The notes under the pieces are model-generated. The model worked only from the letters and a program-made list of their open reading frames with translations. It ran no database searches and was not told the origin of the DNA. Both the position numbers and the translations under genes were made by a program. A stretch of DNA of 42,765 bases. Source: Nitrosomonadales bacterium. Lineage in GTDB: Bacteria > Pseudomonadota > Gammaproteobacteria > Burkholderiales > Gallionellaceae. The stretch is taken from assembly GCA_016223025.1 (NCBI GenBank), contig JACRPU010000047.1:1-42765 (forward strand). The letters run 5' to 3'. Shown one piece after another: positions 31,047 to 39,293 of the stretch. Within the stretch, counting starts at the first letter, position 1. Each line of letters opens with the position of its first letter.

Positions 31047-31069
31047 CATGAAACTCGCAGCCGCACAAA
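31047..31069 (+). repeat. 23-bp direct repeat, left copy (matches the nadE 5' end)
   Basis: CATGAAACTCGCAGCCGCACAAA here matches the nadE start at 37250-37272 at 21 of 23 positions. Preceded by GGGAAAGG, a proper ribosome-binding site, it opens a frame reading MKLAAAQ that soon stops. It is probably a remnant of an older nadE start. Confidence 0.7.
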
Positions 31070-31081
31070 AATGGGTGATCC

Positions 31082-33871
31082 ATGGCGTTACATCCTGAAT
31101 TTCCTGAGTCGCCCTATGCCGAACTGTTGCCCGATCAGCGCTGGTTTCCGGCAGCGGAAGAGCTGCGCAGCACCGCGTATGAAAAACTGCTGCCGCCTCT
31201 GGTTGCCAAGATTCGCGGCGAGGTCTGGACGTGGCGGGACGCGAGCTATGCGGGCGCCTCGGAGACATCACGCGCGCTCCTGAACTGGTGGTTCGAGACC
31301 GAACATCTGGTCGAGCAGGCCAACGGAACGCTGTCGCCGTTCCGCTATTACTTCGCCCAGCGCGAAGCGGTGGAGACGGTGATCTGGCTGCATGACGTGC
31401 GCAAGGTGCGCGACAAGTTCGATCTGCTGCGCTTCGACGCATCGGGCGCCGTTTCGGCAAACATGTTCGACGAAGACTGGCCGCGCTACGTCGTGAAAAT
31501 GGCGACCGGCGCGGGCAAGACCAAGGTGCTGTCGCTGCTCATCGCCTGGAGCTTTTTTCACAAGCTCTATGAAACTGATTCGACGCTTGCGCGAAACTTC
31601 CTGCTGATTGCGCCAAACATCATTGTTCTTGACCGTCTTCGCGCCGACTTTGACGGCCTGCACATTTTCTTCAACGACCCCATTCTTCCGGACAACGGGC
31701 ACGAAGGCCGCAACTGGCGCGACGACTTTCAGCTCACGCTGCATATTCAGGACGATGTCCGCGTGGTGCGGGAGACGGGCAACATCTTTCTCACCAACAT
31801 CCACCGCGTTTATCTCGGCGACGTGCGCGAGCCGTCGCTGGACGATGACGATTTGCGCGATTATTTCCTCGATCCATTCGGCGCCAAGCCCGCAGGCAAG
31901 ACCACCGACAGCAAGACCGATCTCGGCGAAATCGTGCGCGAGATTGACGAACTGGCGGTATTCAACGACGAGGCGCATCACATTCACGACCCGAAGATGG
32001 CGTGGTTCAAAAGCATCCAGGACATCCACCACAAGTTATTGCAGAAGGATGACCGTCTCGCGTTGCAGGTGGACGTGACCGCCACGCCCCGCCACAACAA
32101 CGGCGCGATCTTCGTGCAGACCGTTTCGGATTACCCGCTGGTCGAGGCCATTCACCAGAACGTCGTCAAGCATCCGATACTGCCGGACGCCGCCAGCCGT
32201 ACAAGGCTGCAAGAGCACACCAGCGCGATCTTCACCGAACGCTATGAGGACTATCTGCAACTCGGCATCGAAGAGTGGCGCAAGAGCTTTGCCGAACACG
32301 AAGCGCTGGGCAAGAAAGCGGTACTGTTCGTCATGGTGGACGACACCCGCAACTGCGACGAGGTCGGCGCTCATCTGGAGAAAATCTGTCCCGATCTGGA
32401 AGGTGCGGTGCTGGTCATCCATACCAAGAACAACGGCGAAATCTCCGAGGCCGCCTCGGGCAAGAACAAGGACGAACTCGAGAAACTCCGCAAGGAAGCC
32501 AACGACATTGATACGTGGAAGTCGCCGCACAAAGCCATCGTCTCGGTACTGATGCTCAAGGAAGGCTGGGACGTGCGCAACGTCACCACCATCGTCGGCC
32601 TGCGCGCCTATGCCGCGCAGAGCAACATTCTTCCCGAACAAACTTTGGGGCGGGGATTACGCCGCATGTACTTCGGCACGGATATGCCGGAGGCAGTCTC
32701 GGTCATGGGCACGCCCGCCTTCATGGAATTTGTCGAACCCATCCAGAGCGAGGGTGTCACCTTCGAACATGTGCCGATGGGGCCGGGCGCCGTGCGCAAG
32801 GATTCGCTCATTGTCGAGGTGGACACGCAGGACGCCGACAAAGACATAGACGCGCTGGACATTGAGTTGCCCCGGCTCACGCGGCGCTTCAACCGCGAAT
32901 ACAAAGACCTCGACGCACTCGATCCCGCAAAATTCGGCAATGCCAAACTCCCGCTCAAGCCCTTCACGCCGGAGCAAACGCGCGAGATCGTCTTCAAGAC
33001 CATGCTCGACGCCGAAGTGCACCACACCATCCAGCTTGATGGTGCAGGCCCCGCCGACTACCGTTCTGTGGTCGGATTTTTTGCTCGCCAATTATTGAAG
33101 GAGCTGCGCCTCGTCGGCGGCTATGACATTCTTTACCCCAAAGTGAAGGCGTTCATGCAGCACCACCTCTTTTTGGAGTGCGGCGGCTTGACGCCGCTTT
33201 CAAAGCAGGGGCAAGCCCCTGAAAATCAAAGCGGGAGCAAGCTCCCGCACTCCACAATAAATCTCGAAGACCCGGTGGTGCTGCGCAATCTCTCCGAGCC
33301 GGAGGCAGGGAAGATTCTTTTCGACTCATTCAAAACCGCCATCAACGCGCTCACCATCCAGGACAGCGGTGGAGTACGCATCGAAGACCGCATCCGCCTG
33401 CGCGACACGCGCCCCTTCCGCACCGAGAACCGGCCTTACCTCGCGCCGAAAAAATCGCTGTTCAGCAAGATCGTCGGCGAGCCTCACGCCGGTAGTTTCG
33501 AGCTGACCTTTGCCGGCTTTCTCAATGACGCGCTGGATGTCGCGTCGTTTGCCAAAAACTATCTCGCCGTCGGCTTCAAGATAGACTACGTCAAGGCCGA
33601 TGGCGATCTCTCCAACTACATCACCGACTTTTTCGTGAAAACCACTGACGGCACGATCTGGCTCGTCGAAACCAAGGGTCGCGCCGAACTCGACCTGCCG
33701 CAGAAAATGGCCCGCCTGCGCCAGTGGTGCGCCGATGCTACGAGCGCGAGCCAGGCCGAGGGTGGGCCAGCTTATCGCTTCGTGTATGTGGATCAGCAAG
33801 GCTACGAGCGCAACCCGCCGAAGACCTTCGCCGCGCTCGCCGCGAGCTTTACCGAATATCAGAAGGGGTGA
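31082..33871 (+). CDS. Type III-like restriction enzyme subunit (Res)
   Basis: A 929-residue restriction subunit with a superfamily 2 helicase motor and a nuclease. Walker A is ATGAGKT (141-147), DEAH is at 296-299, and ECGG-type repeat residues occupy about 698-724. Motif VI is EQTLGRGLRRMY. The C-terminal PD-(D/E)xK nuclease has Asp849 and Glu863-x-Lys865 (ETKG). All catalytic residues are present, so it may be active despite a 27-residue insert encoded by an 81-bp repeat. No clear ribosome-binding site precedes the ATG. Unlike classical type III loci (mod then res), res comes first and is separated from mod by two other genes. Confidence 0.9.
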   Translation: MALHPEFPESPYAELLPDQRWFPAAEELRSTAYEKLLPPLVAKIRGEVWTWRDASYAGASETSRALLNWWFETEHLVEQANGTLSPFRYYFAQREAVETVIWLHDVRKVRDKFDLLRFDASGAVSANMFDEDWPRYVVKMATGAGKTKVLSLLIAWSFFHKLYETDSTLARNFLLIAPNIIVLDRLRADFDGLHIFFNDPILPDNGHEGRNWRDDFQLTLHIQDDVRVVRETGNIFLTNIHRVYLGDVREPSLDDDDLRDYFLDPFGAKPAGKTTDSKTDLGEIVREIDELAVFNDEAHHIHDPKMAWFKSIQDIHHKLLQKDDRLALQVDVTATPRHNNGAIFVQTVSDYPLVEAIHQNVVKHPILPDAASRTRLQEHTSAIFTERYEDYLQLGIEEWRKSFAEHEALGKKAVLFVMVDDTRNCDEVGAHLEKICPDLEGAVLVIHTKNNGEISEAASGKNKDELEKLRKEANDIDTWKSPHKAIVSVLMLKEGWDVRNVTTIVGLRAYAAQSNILPEQTLGRGLRRMYFGTDMPEAVSVMGTPAFMEFVEPIQSEGVTFEHVPMGPGAVRKDSLIVEVDTQDADKDIDALDIELPRLTRRFNREYKDLDALDPAKFGNAKLPLKPFTPEQTREIVFKTMLDAEVHHTIQLDGAGPADYRSVVGFFARQLLKELRLVGGYDILYPKVKAFMQHHLFLECGGLTPLSKQGQAPENQSGSKLPHSTINLEDPVVLRNLSEPEAGKILFDSFKTAINALTIQDSGGVRIEDRIRLRDTRPFRTENRPYLAPKKSLFSKIVGEPHAGSFELTFAGFLNDALDVASFAKNYLAVGFKIDYVKADGDLSNYITDFFVKTTDGTIWLVETKGRAELDLPQKMARLRQWCADATSASQAEGGPAYRFVYVDQQGYERNPPKTFAALAASFTEYQKG
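33174..33254 (+). repeat. 81-bp palindromic repeat inside res, in frame
   Basis: It is bounded by TGGAGTGC and GCACTCCA. It holds three hairpins, built on GCGGCGGCTTGACGCCGC, CAGGGGCAAGCCCCTG and GCGGGAGCAAGCTCCCGC. It is 27 codons long and reads ECGGLTPLSKQGQAPENQSG and on. It differs by one base from the copy in mod. Confidence 0.95.
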
Positions 33872-33875
33872 TGCC

Positions 33876-34388
33876 ATGAGCAACATCAAGCTATTCGAAT
33901 CGAAGCAAATCCGTTCCGTCTGGAATGAAGCTGACAGCAAGTGGTATTTCTCTGTGGCTGATGTAGTCGAAGTCTTGACCGACTCCGCCAATGTCAGGGA
34001 TTACATCAAAAAGATGCGCAAGCGCGAGCAGGAATTGAACGCCAACTGGGGGACAATCTGTCCCCCCCTTGAATTGTTGGCACCCGACGGCAAGCGCAGA
34101 AAGACACAATGTGCCAATGCCGAAGGGCTGCTCCGCATCATCCAGTCCATCCCCTCGCCCAAAGCGGAACCCTTCAAACGCTGGCTGGCCAAGGTAGGTT
34201 ACGAACGGCTGGAAGAAATCGAAAATCCAGAACTGGCTGCCGCACGGATGCGCGAACTTTATAAGGCCAAAGGCTACGGCGACGAATGGATCGAGAAGCG
34301 CGTGCGCGGCATCGCCATCCGCGACGAACTGACCAACGAATGGAAAAAGCGCGGCGTGAAAGAGCAGCGCGAATACTCCATCTTGTGA
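33876..34388 (+). CDS. DinD/BRO-N family protein, C-terminally truncated
   Basis: A 170-residue protein matching the N-terminal part of DinD-like (DNA-damage-inducible, BRO-N/antirepressor related) proteins. Landmarks are SNIKLFESKQIRSVWNEADSKWYFSVADVVEVLTDS, then NWGTICPPLELLAPDGKRRKTQCAN, then the AEPFKRWLAKVGYERLEEIENPELA core. E. coli DinD is about 270 residues; this one stops at REYSIL, losing the C-terminal third. It starts 4 bases after res. BRO-N proteins commonly bind DNA, and DinD inhibits RecA filaments, so a role in protecting the host during restriction or a remnant of phage origin are both possible. Confidence 0.82.
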   Translation: MSNIKLFESKQIRSVWNEADSKWYFSVADVVEVLTDSANVRDYIKKMRKREQELNANWGTICPPLELLAPDGKRRKTQCANAEGLLRIIQSIPSPKAEPFKRWLAKVGYERLEEIENPELAAARMRELYKAKGYGDEWIEKRVRGIAIRDELTNEWKKRGVKEQREYSIL

Positions 34389-34402
34389 ATAACGAAGTGG
34401 GA

Positions 34403-34786
34403 ATGGTGAGTAGCGAAGTGGGGATGGTGAAAAGGGATTTGCCGGAGCGGACTTTTGAATTTGCGCGACGGGTGGTGAAGCTGTGTCAGATATTGGAGCA
34501 GACGCCGGGGGTGAGCCGAACAATGGCCAATCAACTCCTTCGGTCGGGCACGTCTATTGGCGCAAACGTTGAAGAGGGGCAGGCTGGTCAAAGTCGGGCA
34601 GATTTTGTGAGCAAGCTGTCCATCGCATGCAAAGAAGCACGCGAAACACACTACTGGCTACGCCTGCTCTCTGCGTCGGAAATAGTTCCCGAATCCCGTT
34701 TGGCAGAATTGCTGGATGAAGCCAACCAACTCATCGCGATTCTCACTACAATCACCAAAAACACGAGAAAGAATAGTGAAAAGTGA
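34403..34786 (+). CDS. Four-helix-bundle (23S rRNA intervening-sequence type) protein
   Basis: A 127-residue all-helical protein of the TIGR02436/S23 family, first known from insertions in 23S rRNA genes and related to the Avd accessory protein of diversity-generating retroelements. Landmarks are RTFEFARRVVKLCQIL, LLRSGTSIGANVEEGQAGQSRADF and KEARETHYWLRLL. Its biochemical role is unknown. A GTG at 34385 overlaps the stop of the DinD-like gene (GTGA) and would give six more residues, while an ATG at 34424 gives seven fewer. The start is therefore uncertain. Flanking AT-rich tandem repeats and low GC suggest it is a mobile cassette. No reverse transcriptase is nearby. Confidence 0.85.
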   Translation: MVSSEVGMVKRDLPERTFEFARRVVKLCQILEQTPGVSRTMANQLLRSGTSIGANVEEGQAGQSRADFVSKLSIACKEARETHYWLRLLSASEIVPESRLAELLDEANQLIAILTTITKNTRKNSEK

Positions 34787-34882
34787 ATTACGAATTACGA
34801 ATGATGAATTACGAATTTATTGAGGCTCAAAAATGACAACATATTTCACCATTCGTAATTCAAAATTCACAATTCAATAGTC
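34787..34882. repeat. AT-rich direct and inverted repeats after the four-helix-bundle gene
   Basis: GAATTACGAATG at 34792-34803 is matched by CATTCGTAATTC at 34850-34861 (perfect 12-bp inverted repeat), with extra GAATTACGAATT-like direct repeats between. Such arrays often border genes of this four-helix-bundle family. No gene is present in the 96 bases. Confidence 0.75.
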
Positions 34883-37243
34883 ATGGCAAAGACTACCAAA
34901 GAAGCCTACGAACTTTCTGACGCCGAGAAGCGCGACCTGACCCAGCTCATCCAGCAGGGCAAGCCGCTGCCGGAGAAATACCGCTTCATTTTGTTCGAGG
35001 ACAAGCGCGAGGTGGAGCTGGTGTGGAACGGCAAGAGCCGCGACGTGTGTACCACCGTGCTGCCGTTCCAGTCGCTGGAGCATGTGGACGAACCGCGCCA
35101 GGAAGCGCCGGAGATGCAGAGCGATTTGTTCGACACGCGCGGACGCCAGCTCAAGGGCTGGACCAACAAGCTCATCTGGGGCGACAACAAGCTGATACTC
35201 TCCTCGCTCAAGAGCGGCGCGCTGCGCCGCCAGATCGAGGACGCGGGTGGCTTGAAACTCATCTACATTGACCCGCCCTTCGACGTCGGCGCCGACTTCT
35301 CCATGGACATCGAGATCGGCGGCGAAACCTTCCACAAGGAGCCGAACCTGCTGGAACAGATCGCCTACCGCGACACCTGGGGGCGCGGGGCCGATTCGTT
35401 CATTGCGATGATTTACGAGCGGCTGATTTTGATGCGGGATTTGCTGGCGGAGGATGGGAGTATTTATGTGCATTGCGATTGGCGGGTGAATAGTTTCATA
35501 CGATGCGCGATGGACGAAGTGTTTGGAAGAGATCGATTTAGAAATCAAATTACTTGGCAACGATTTAACTTTCACGCTGACGCTCGACGTTACGGAATCG
35601 TGGTGGATGAAATTCTCTTTTTTACGAAGGAAGACTCTTTCGTTTGGAATCCTCAAGCAGTGCCCATCAAGGATTCCTACGTCGAGAGCCACTTCCGCAG
35701 TGAGGATACGGATGGACGGAAATACAAGATGGCGGACATCTTGGCTAAGGGCGCTGGCCCGGCTCGGAAATTCGGAGACAAGGTACTTGAGCCTCCATCT
35801 GGAACTCACTGGCGATTCGGTCAAGAGAAGATTGATGAGCTAATGAAAGCGGGAAGAATTGCGTTTACGAAGAACGGACGTCCTGCGGTCAAAATGTATT
35901 TGGATGAGAAGGAGGGAAGCGCGGTTCATTGCCTATGGACTGATATTCCTCCGGTCAATCCAATGGCTGAAGAGCGTGCTGATTACCCTACACAGAAACC
36001 AGAACAACTTCTCGAACGCATCATAAAAGCCAGCAGCAACGAAGGCGACCTCGTCGCCGATTTCTTCTGCGGCTCCGGCACCACTGCGGCGGTGGCGGAA
36101 AAGCTCGGGCGCAAATGGATCTGTACCGACCTCGGCAAGTTCGGCATTCACACCACGCGCAAGCGCCTGATCGGTGTGCAGCGCGAGCTGAAGGAGTCCG
36201 GCAAACCGTTCCGCGCCTTCGAAGTGCTGAACCTCGGTCGCTACGAGCGTCAGGCGTATCTCAACATCGGCGGGCGGCTCAGCGGTAAGCAAAAGGAACA
36301 GGCGCTGATGCAAAAAGAGCGCGAGTTCCGCGACCTGATCCTGCGCGCGTATCGTGCCGAGCCGCTGGAGGGCGAGAGCTTCTTTCACGGCAAGAACGCC
36401 GGGCGGCTGGTGGTGATCGGCCCGATCAACCTGCCCGTGGGGCGGCTGTTCGTCGAGGAAGTCATCACCGAATGCCGCAAGCGCGGTGCCTCGCGCGTGG
36501 ATATGCTGGCCTTCGAGTTCGAGATGGGCTTGTTCCCGGCGGTGCTGGAAGAGGCGAAGCAAAAGGGCATAGACCTCACGCCGAAGCAGATTCCGCCCGA
36601 GGTGTTCGACAAACGCGCGGTCGAAAAAGGGCAGGTGGTGTTTTTCGACATCAGTTTCATCGAGGCCACGCCGCGCTATAACAAGAAAGACAAATTCACG
36701 CTCCAGATCGAACTGACCGACTTCTCGGTTTACTACACGCAAGGCGCGGCGGAAGCCGCCGCCGCAAGCCTCAAGGACGGCAAGAGCGAGGTCGTGTGCG
36801 AGCAGGGCCAGCTCATCAAGGTGAGCAAAAACAAGGACGGCATCGTCACGCGCGAGACGCTCACCAAACACTGGGCCGACTGGGTGGACTATTGGGCGGT
36901 GGACTTCGACTACATGAGCCGCAAGGAAATCATCAAGGTGCCCGTGGATATGGAGTGCGGCGGCTTGCCGCCGCTTTCAAAGCAGGGGCAAGCCCCTGAA
37001 AATCAAAGCGGGAGCAAGCTCCCGCACTCCACACAACCCCAAACAGAATTCGAAGAACGCTGGACCGGCAGCTACATTTTTGAAAACGAATGGCAAAGCT
37101 TCCGCACCCGCAAGAACCGCGACCTGGAATTCATCTCCGCGCCCCACACCTACACAACAACAGGCCGCTACACCGTCGCGGTGAAAGTGATAGACATCTT
37201 CGGCAACGATACGATGGTGCTGGTGCCGGTGAACGTGGGGTGA
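34883..37243 (+). CDS. Type III-like DNA methyltransferase subunit (Mod)
   Basis: A 786-residue beta-class adenine or N4-cytosine methyltransferase. The catalytic DPPF is at 130-133 and comes before the AdoMet motif DFFCGSGTT (393-401), the order of type III Mod subunits. Between them (about 35410-36015) the DNA is clearly AT-richer, with different codons from either side. This is where the target-recognition domain lies. The C-terminal part ends in a PKD-like beta segment (GRYTVAVKVIDIFGNDTM). An 81-bp repeat inserts 27 residues near 690-717 without breaking the frame. It ends 7 bases before nadE, so nadE may now be read from the mod transcript. Confidence 0.92.
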   Translation: MAKTTKEAYELSDAEKRDLTQLIQQGKPLPEKYRFILFEDKREVELVWNGKSRDVCTTVLPFQSLEHVDEPRQEAPEMQSDLFDTRGRQLKGWTNKLIWGDNKLILSSLKSGALRRQIEDAGGLKLIYIDPPFDVGADFSMDIEIGGETFHKEPNLLEQIAYRDTWGRGADSFIAMIYERLILMRDLLAEDGSIYVHCDWRVNSFIRCAMDEVFGRDRFRNQITWQRFNFHADARRYGIVVDEILFFTKEDSFVWNPQAVPIKDSYVESHFRSEDTDGRKYKMADILAKGAGPARKFGDKVLEPPSGTHWRFGQEKIDELMKAGRIAFTKNGRPAVKMYLDEKEGSAVHCLWTDIPPVNPMAEERADYPTQKPEQLLERIIKASSNEGDLVADFFCGSGTTAAVAEKLGRKWICTDLGKFGIHTTRKRLIGVQRELKESGKPFRAFEVLNLGRYERQAYLNIGGRLSGKQKEQALMQKEREFRDLILRAYRAEPLEGESFFHGKNAGRLVVIGPINLPVGRLFVEEVITECRKRGASRVDMLAFEFEMGLFPAVLEEAKQKGIDLTPKQIPPEVFDKRAVEKGQVVFFDISFIEATPRYNKKDKFTLQIELTDFSVYYTQGAAEAAAASLKDGKSEVVCEQGQLIKVSKNKDGIVTRETLTKHWADWVDYWAVDFDYMSRKEIIKVPVDMECGGLPPLSKQGQAPENQSGSKLPHSTQPQTEFEERWTGSYIFENEWQSFRTRKNRDLEFISAPHTYTTTGRYTVAVKVIDIFGNDTMVLVPVNVG
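36951..37031 (+). repeat. 81-bp palindromic repeat inside mod, in frame
   Basis: It has the same boundaries, orientation, length and reading frame as the copy in res and differs by one base (GGCTTGCCG here, GGCTTGACG in res). It encodes ECGGLPPLSKQGQAPENQSG and on. Confidence 0.95.
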
Positions 37244-37249
37244 AAACAA

Positions 37250-37272
37250 CATGAAACTCGCGGTCGCACAAA
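37250..37272 (+). repeat. 23-bp direct repeat, right copy (nadE 5' end)
   Basis: It covers the base before the ATG and the first codons of nadE and matches 31047-31069 at 21 of 23 positions. The 6.2 kb between the copies holds the whole restriction-modification island. Confidence 0.7.
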
Positions 37273-38855
37273 TCAACTGCACGCTCGGCGACCTGGCCGG
37301 GAACACCGCCAAAATACTTGCCTGCGCCGAGCGCGCGAAGCGGCAGGGCGCTTCGCTGCTGCTTACGCCGGAATTGAGCCTGTGCGGCTACCCGCCGGAA
37401 GACCTGCTGTTGCGCGAAGGCTTTTATCATGCCTGCGAGCGGGCGCTGGGCGAGCTCGCGCAACAGGTGCATGACATCACCGTGGTGGCGGGGCATCCGC
37501 ACGTAGCCGGCGGCAAGCATTACAACGCGGCCTCCGTTCTCAGGGATGGAAAGGTTGCCGCCACCTATCTCAAGCGCGTTCTGCCGAACTACAGCGTATT
37601 CGACGAGGAACGCTATTTTGCGGGCGGCACGGCGCCGTGCGTGTTCGATCTGGACGGAACGCGGTTTGCGCTCGGCATCTGCGCCGACATCTGGTACGAG
37701 GGCGCGGCGCAGGTCGCGCTGGAAGCCGGAGCGCAGGTGCTGCTGGTGCTGAACGCTTCGCCGTACCACATTGACAAGCAGCAGTCGCGCTACGAGGCAG
37801 TGCGCGACCGCGTCGGCGAGACCGGCCTCGCGGTGGTGTATGCCAACCTGGTGGGCGGGCAGGATGAACTGGTGTTCGACGGCGCCTCGTTCGCCATGGA
37901 CGCGGAGGGCAATCTGACGCATCAGTTCGCCTCCTTCGAGGAAACGCTGGGGCTGATTGAATTCCGCGACGGCAGGCTGGCGGCGGGCGAGAAGGCGCAG
38001 CCCGTCAGCCATGAGGGCAGCATCTACCGCGCGCTGTGCCTCGGGGTGAAGGACTACATCGGCAAGAACCGTTTCCCCGGCGTGCTGCTGGGCTTGTCCG
38101 GCGGCATTGATTCGGCGCTGACGCTGGCGGTGGCGGTGGATGCGCTGGGCGCGGACAAGGTTCATGCGGTAATGATGCCCTCGCCCTACACCGCGCAAAT
38201 GAGCCTGGACGATGCGCGCGAGATGGCGGGCATCCTCGGTGTGCGCTATGACGTGCTGGACATCAAGCCCGCGTTCGATGCCTATCTCGCCACCCTGGCC
38301 GGGCCGTTCGAGGGGCTGGAGCCGGACGCCGCCGAGGAAAACATCCAGGCGCGCATACGCGGCAACCTGCTGATGGCGCTATCCAACAAGTCCGGCTCGC
38401 TGGTGCTGACCACCGGCAACAAGTCGGAAATGACCGTCGGCTACTGCACCCTGTATGGCGACATGGCGGGCGGTTTCGCCGTGCTCAAGGATGTCAGCAA
38501 GACCTGGGTGTACCGTCTCGCCCATTACCGCAACAGCCGGGGCAGGGTGATACCGGAGCGCATCATCACGCGCCCGCCGAGCGCGGAATTGCGGCCCGAC
38601 CAGACCGATCAGGACAGCCTGCCGCCTTACGATGTGCTGGACGGCATCATGGCCTGCTATGTGGAAAAGAACCTGCCCATCGCCGAAATCGTGGCGCGCG
38701 GCTATGCCGGGGAAGACGTGCGGCGGGTGGTGAAGCTCATCCGCATCAACGAGTATAAACGCCGCCAGTCTCCGGTCGGCGTGCGCATCACCGACCGCAG
38801 CTTCGGCAAGGATTGGCGCTATCCGATTACCGCGCGCTACCAGGACGACTTTTAG
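37251..38855 (+). CDS. nadE: Glutamine-dependent NAD+ synthetase
   Basis: It makes NAD+ from deamido-NAD+, ATP and glutamine, the last step of NAD synthesis. The 534 residues comprise an N-terminal nitrilase-type glutaminase, with triad Glu41, Lys109 and Cys144 (GICADIWYE), and a C-terminal synthetase. The latter has the ATP-binding SGGIDS loop (283-288) and TTGNKSEMTVGYCTLYGDMAGG. It is complete. The start has no good ribosome-binding site of its own (GTGGGGTGAAAACAAC precedes it), whereas the duplicate of its start upstream of res does. nadC, another NAD gene, follows glnB downstream. Confidence 0.96.
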   Translation: MKLAVAQINCTLGDLAGNTAKILACAERAKRQGASLLLTPELSLCGYPPEDLLLREGFYHACERALGELAQQVHDITVVAGHPHVAGGKHYNAASVLRDGKVAATYLKRVLPNYSVFDEERYFAGGTAPCVFDLDGTRFALGICADIWYEGAAQVALEAGAQVLLVLNASPYHIDKQQSRYEAVRDRVGETGLAVVYANLVGGQDELVFDGASFAMDAEGNLTHQFASFEETLGLIEFRDGRLAAGEKAQPVSHEGSIYRALCLGVKDYIGKNRFPGVLLGLSGGIDSALTLAVAVDALGADKVHAVMMPSPYTAQMSLDDAREMAGILGVRYDVLDIKPAFDAYLATLAGPFEGLEPDAAEENIQARIRGNLLMALSNKSGSLVLTTGNKSEMTVGYCTLYGDMAGGFAVLKDVSKTWVYRLAHYRNSRGRVIPERIITRPPSAELRPDQTDQDSLPPYDVLDGIMACYVEKNLPIAEIVARGYAGEDVRRVVKLIRINEYKRRQSPVGVRITDRSFGKDWRYPITARYQDDF

Positions 38856-39245
<390 letters not shown>

Positions 39246-39293
39246 CTTCCCGTGCAGCCGGGGATCTCCCGGCAAAACCCACGGCTGAAACAC

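Noticed and set aside
33174..33254. Considered whether the 81-bp repeat is a CRISPR repeat or an integron attC site
   Set aside because: It has no regular spacers, no cas genes and no integrase core sites. The nested hairpins and coding placement fit a dispersed palindromic repeat better.
34403..34786. Considered the four-helix-bundle gene as the Avd of a diversity-generating retroelement
   Set aside because: No reverse transcriptase, template repeat or variable repeat is present in the surrounding region.
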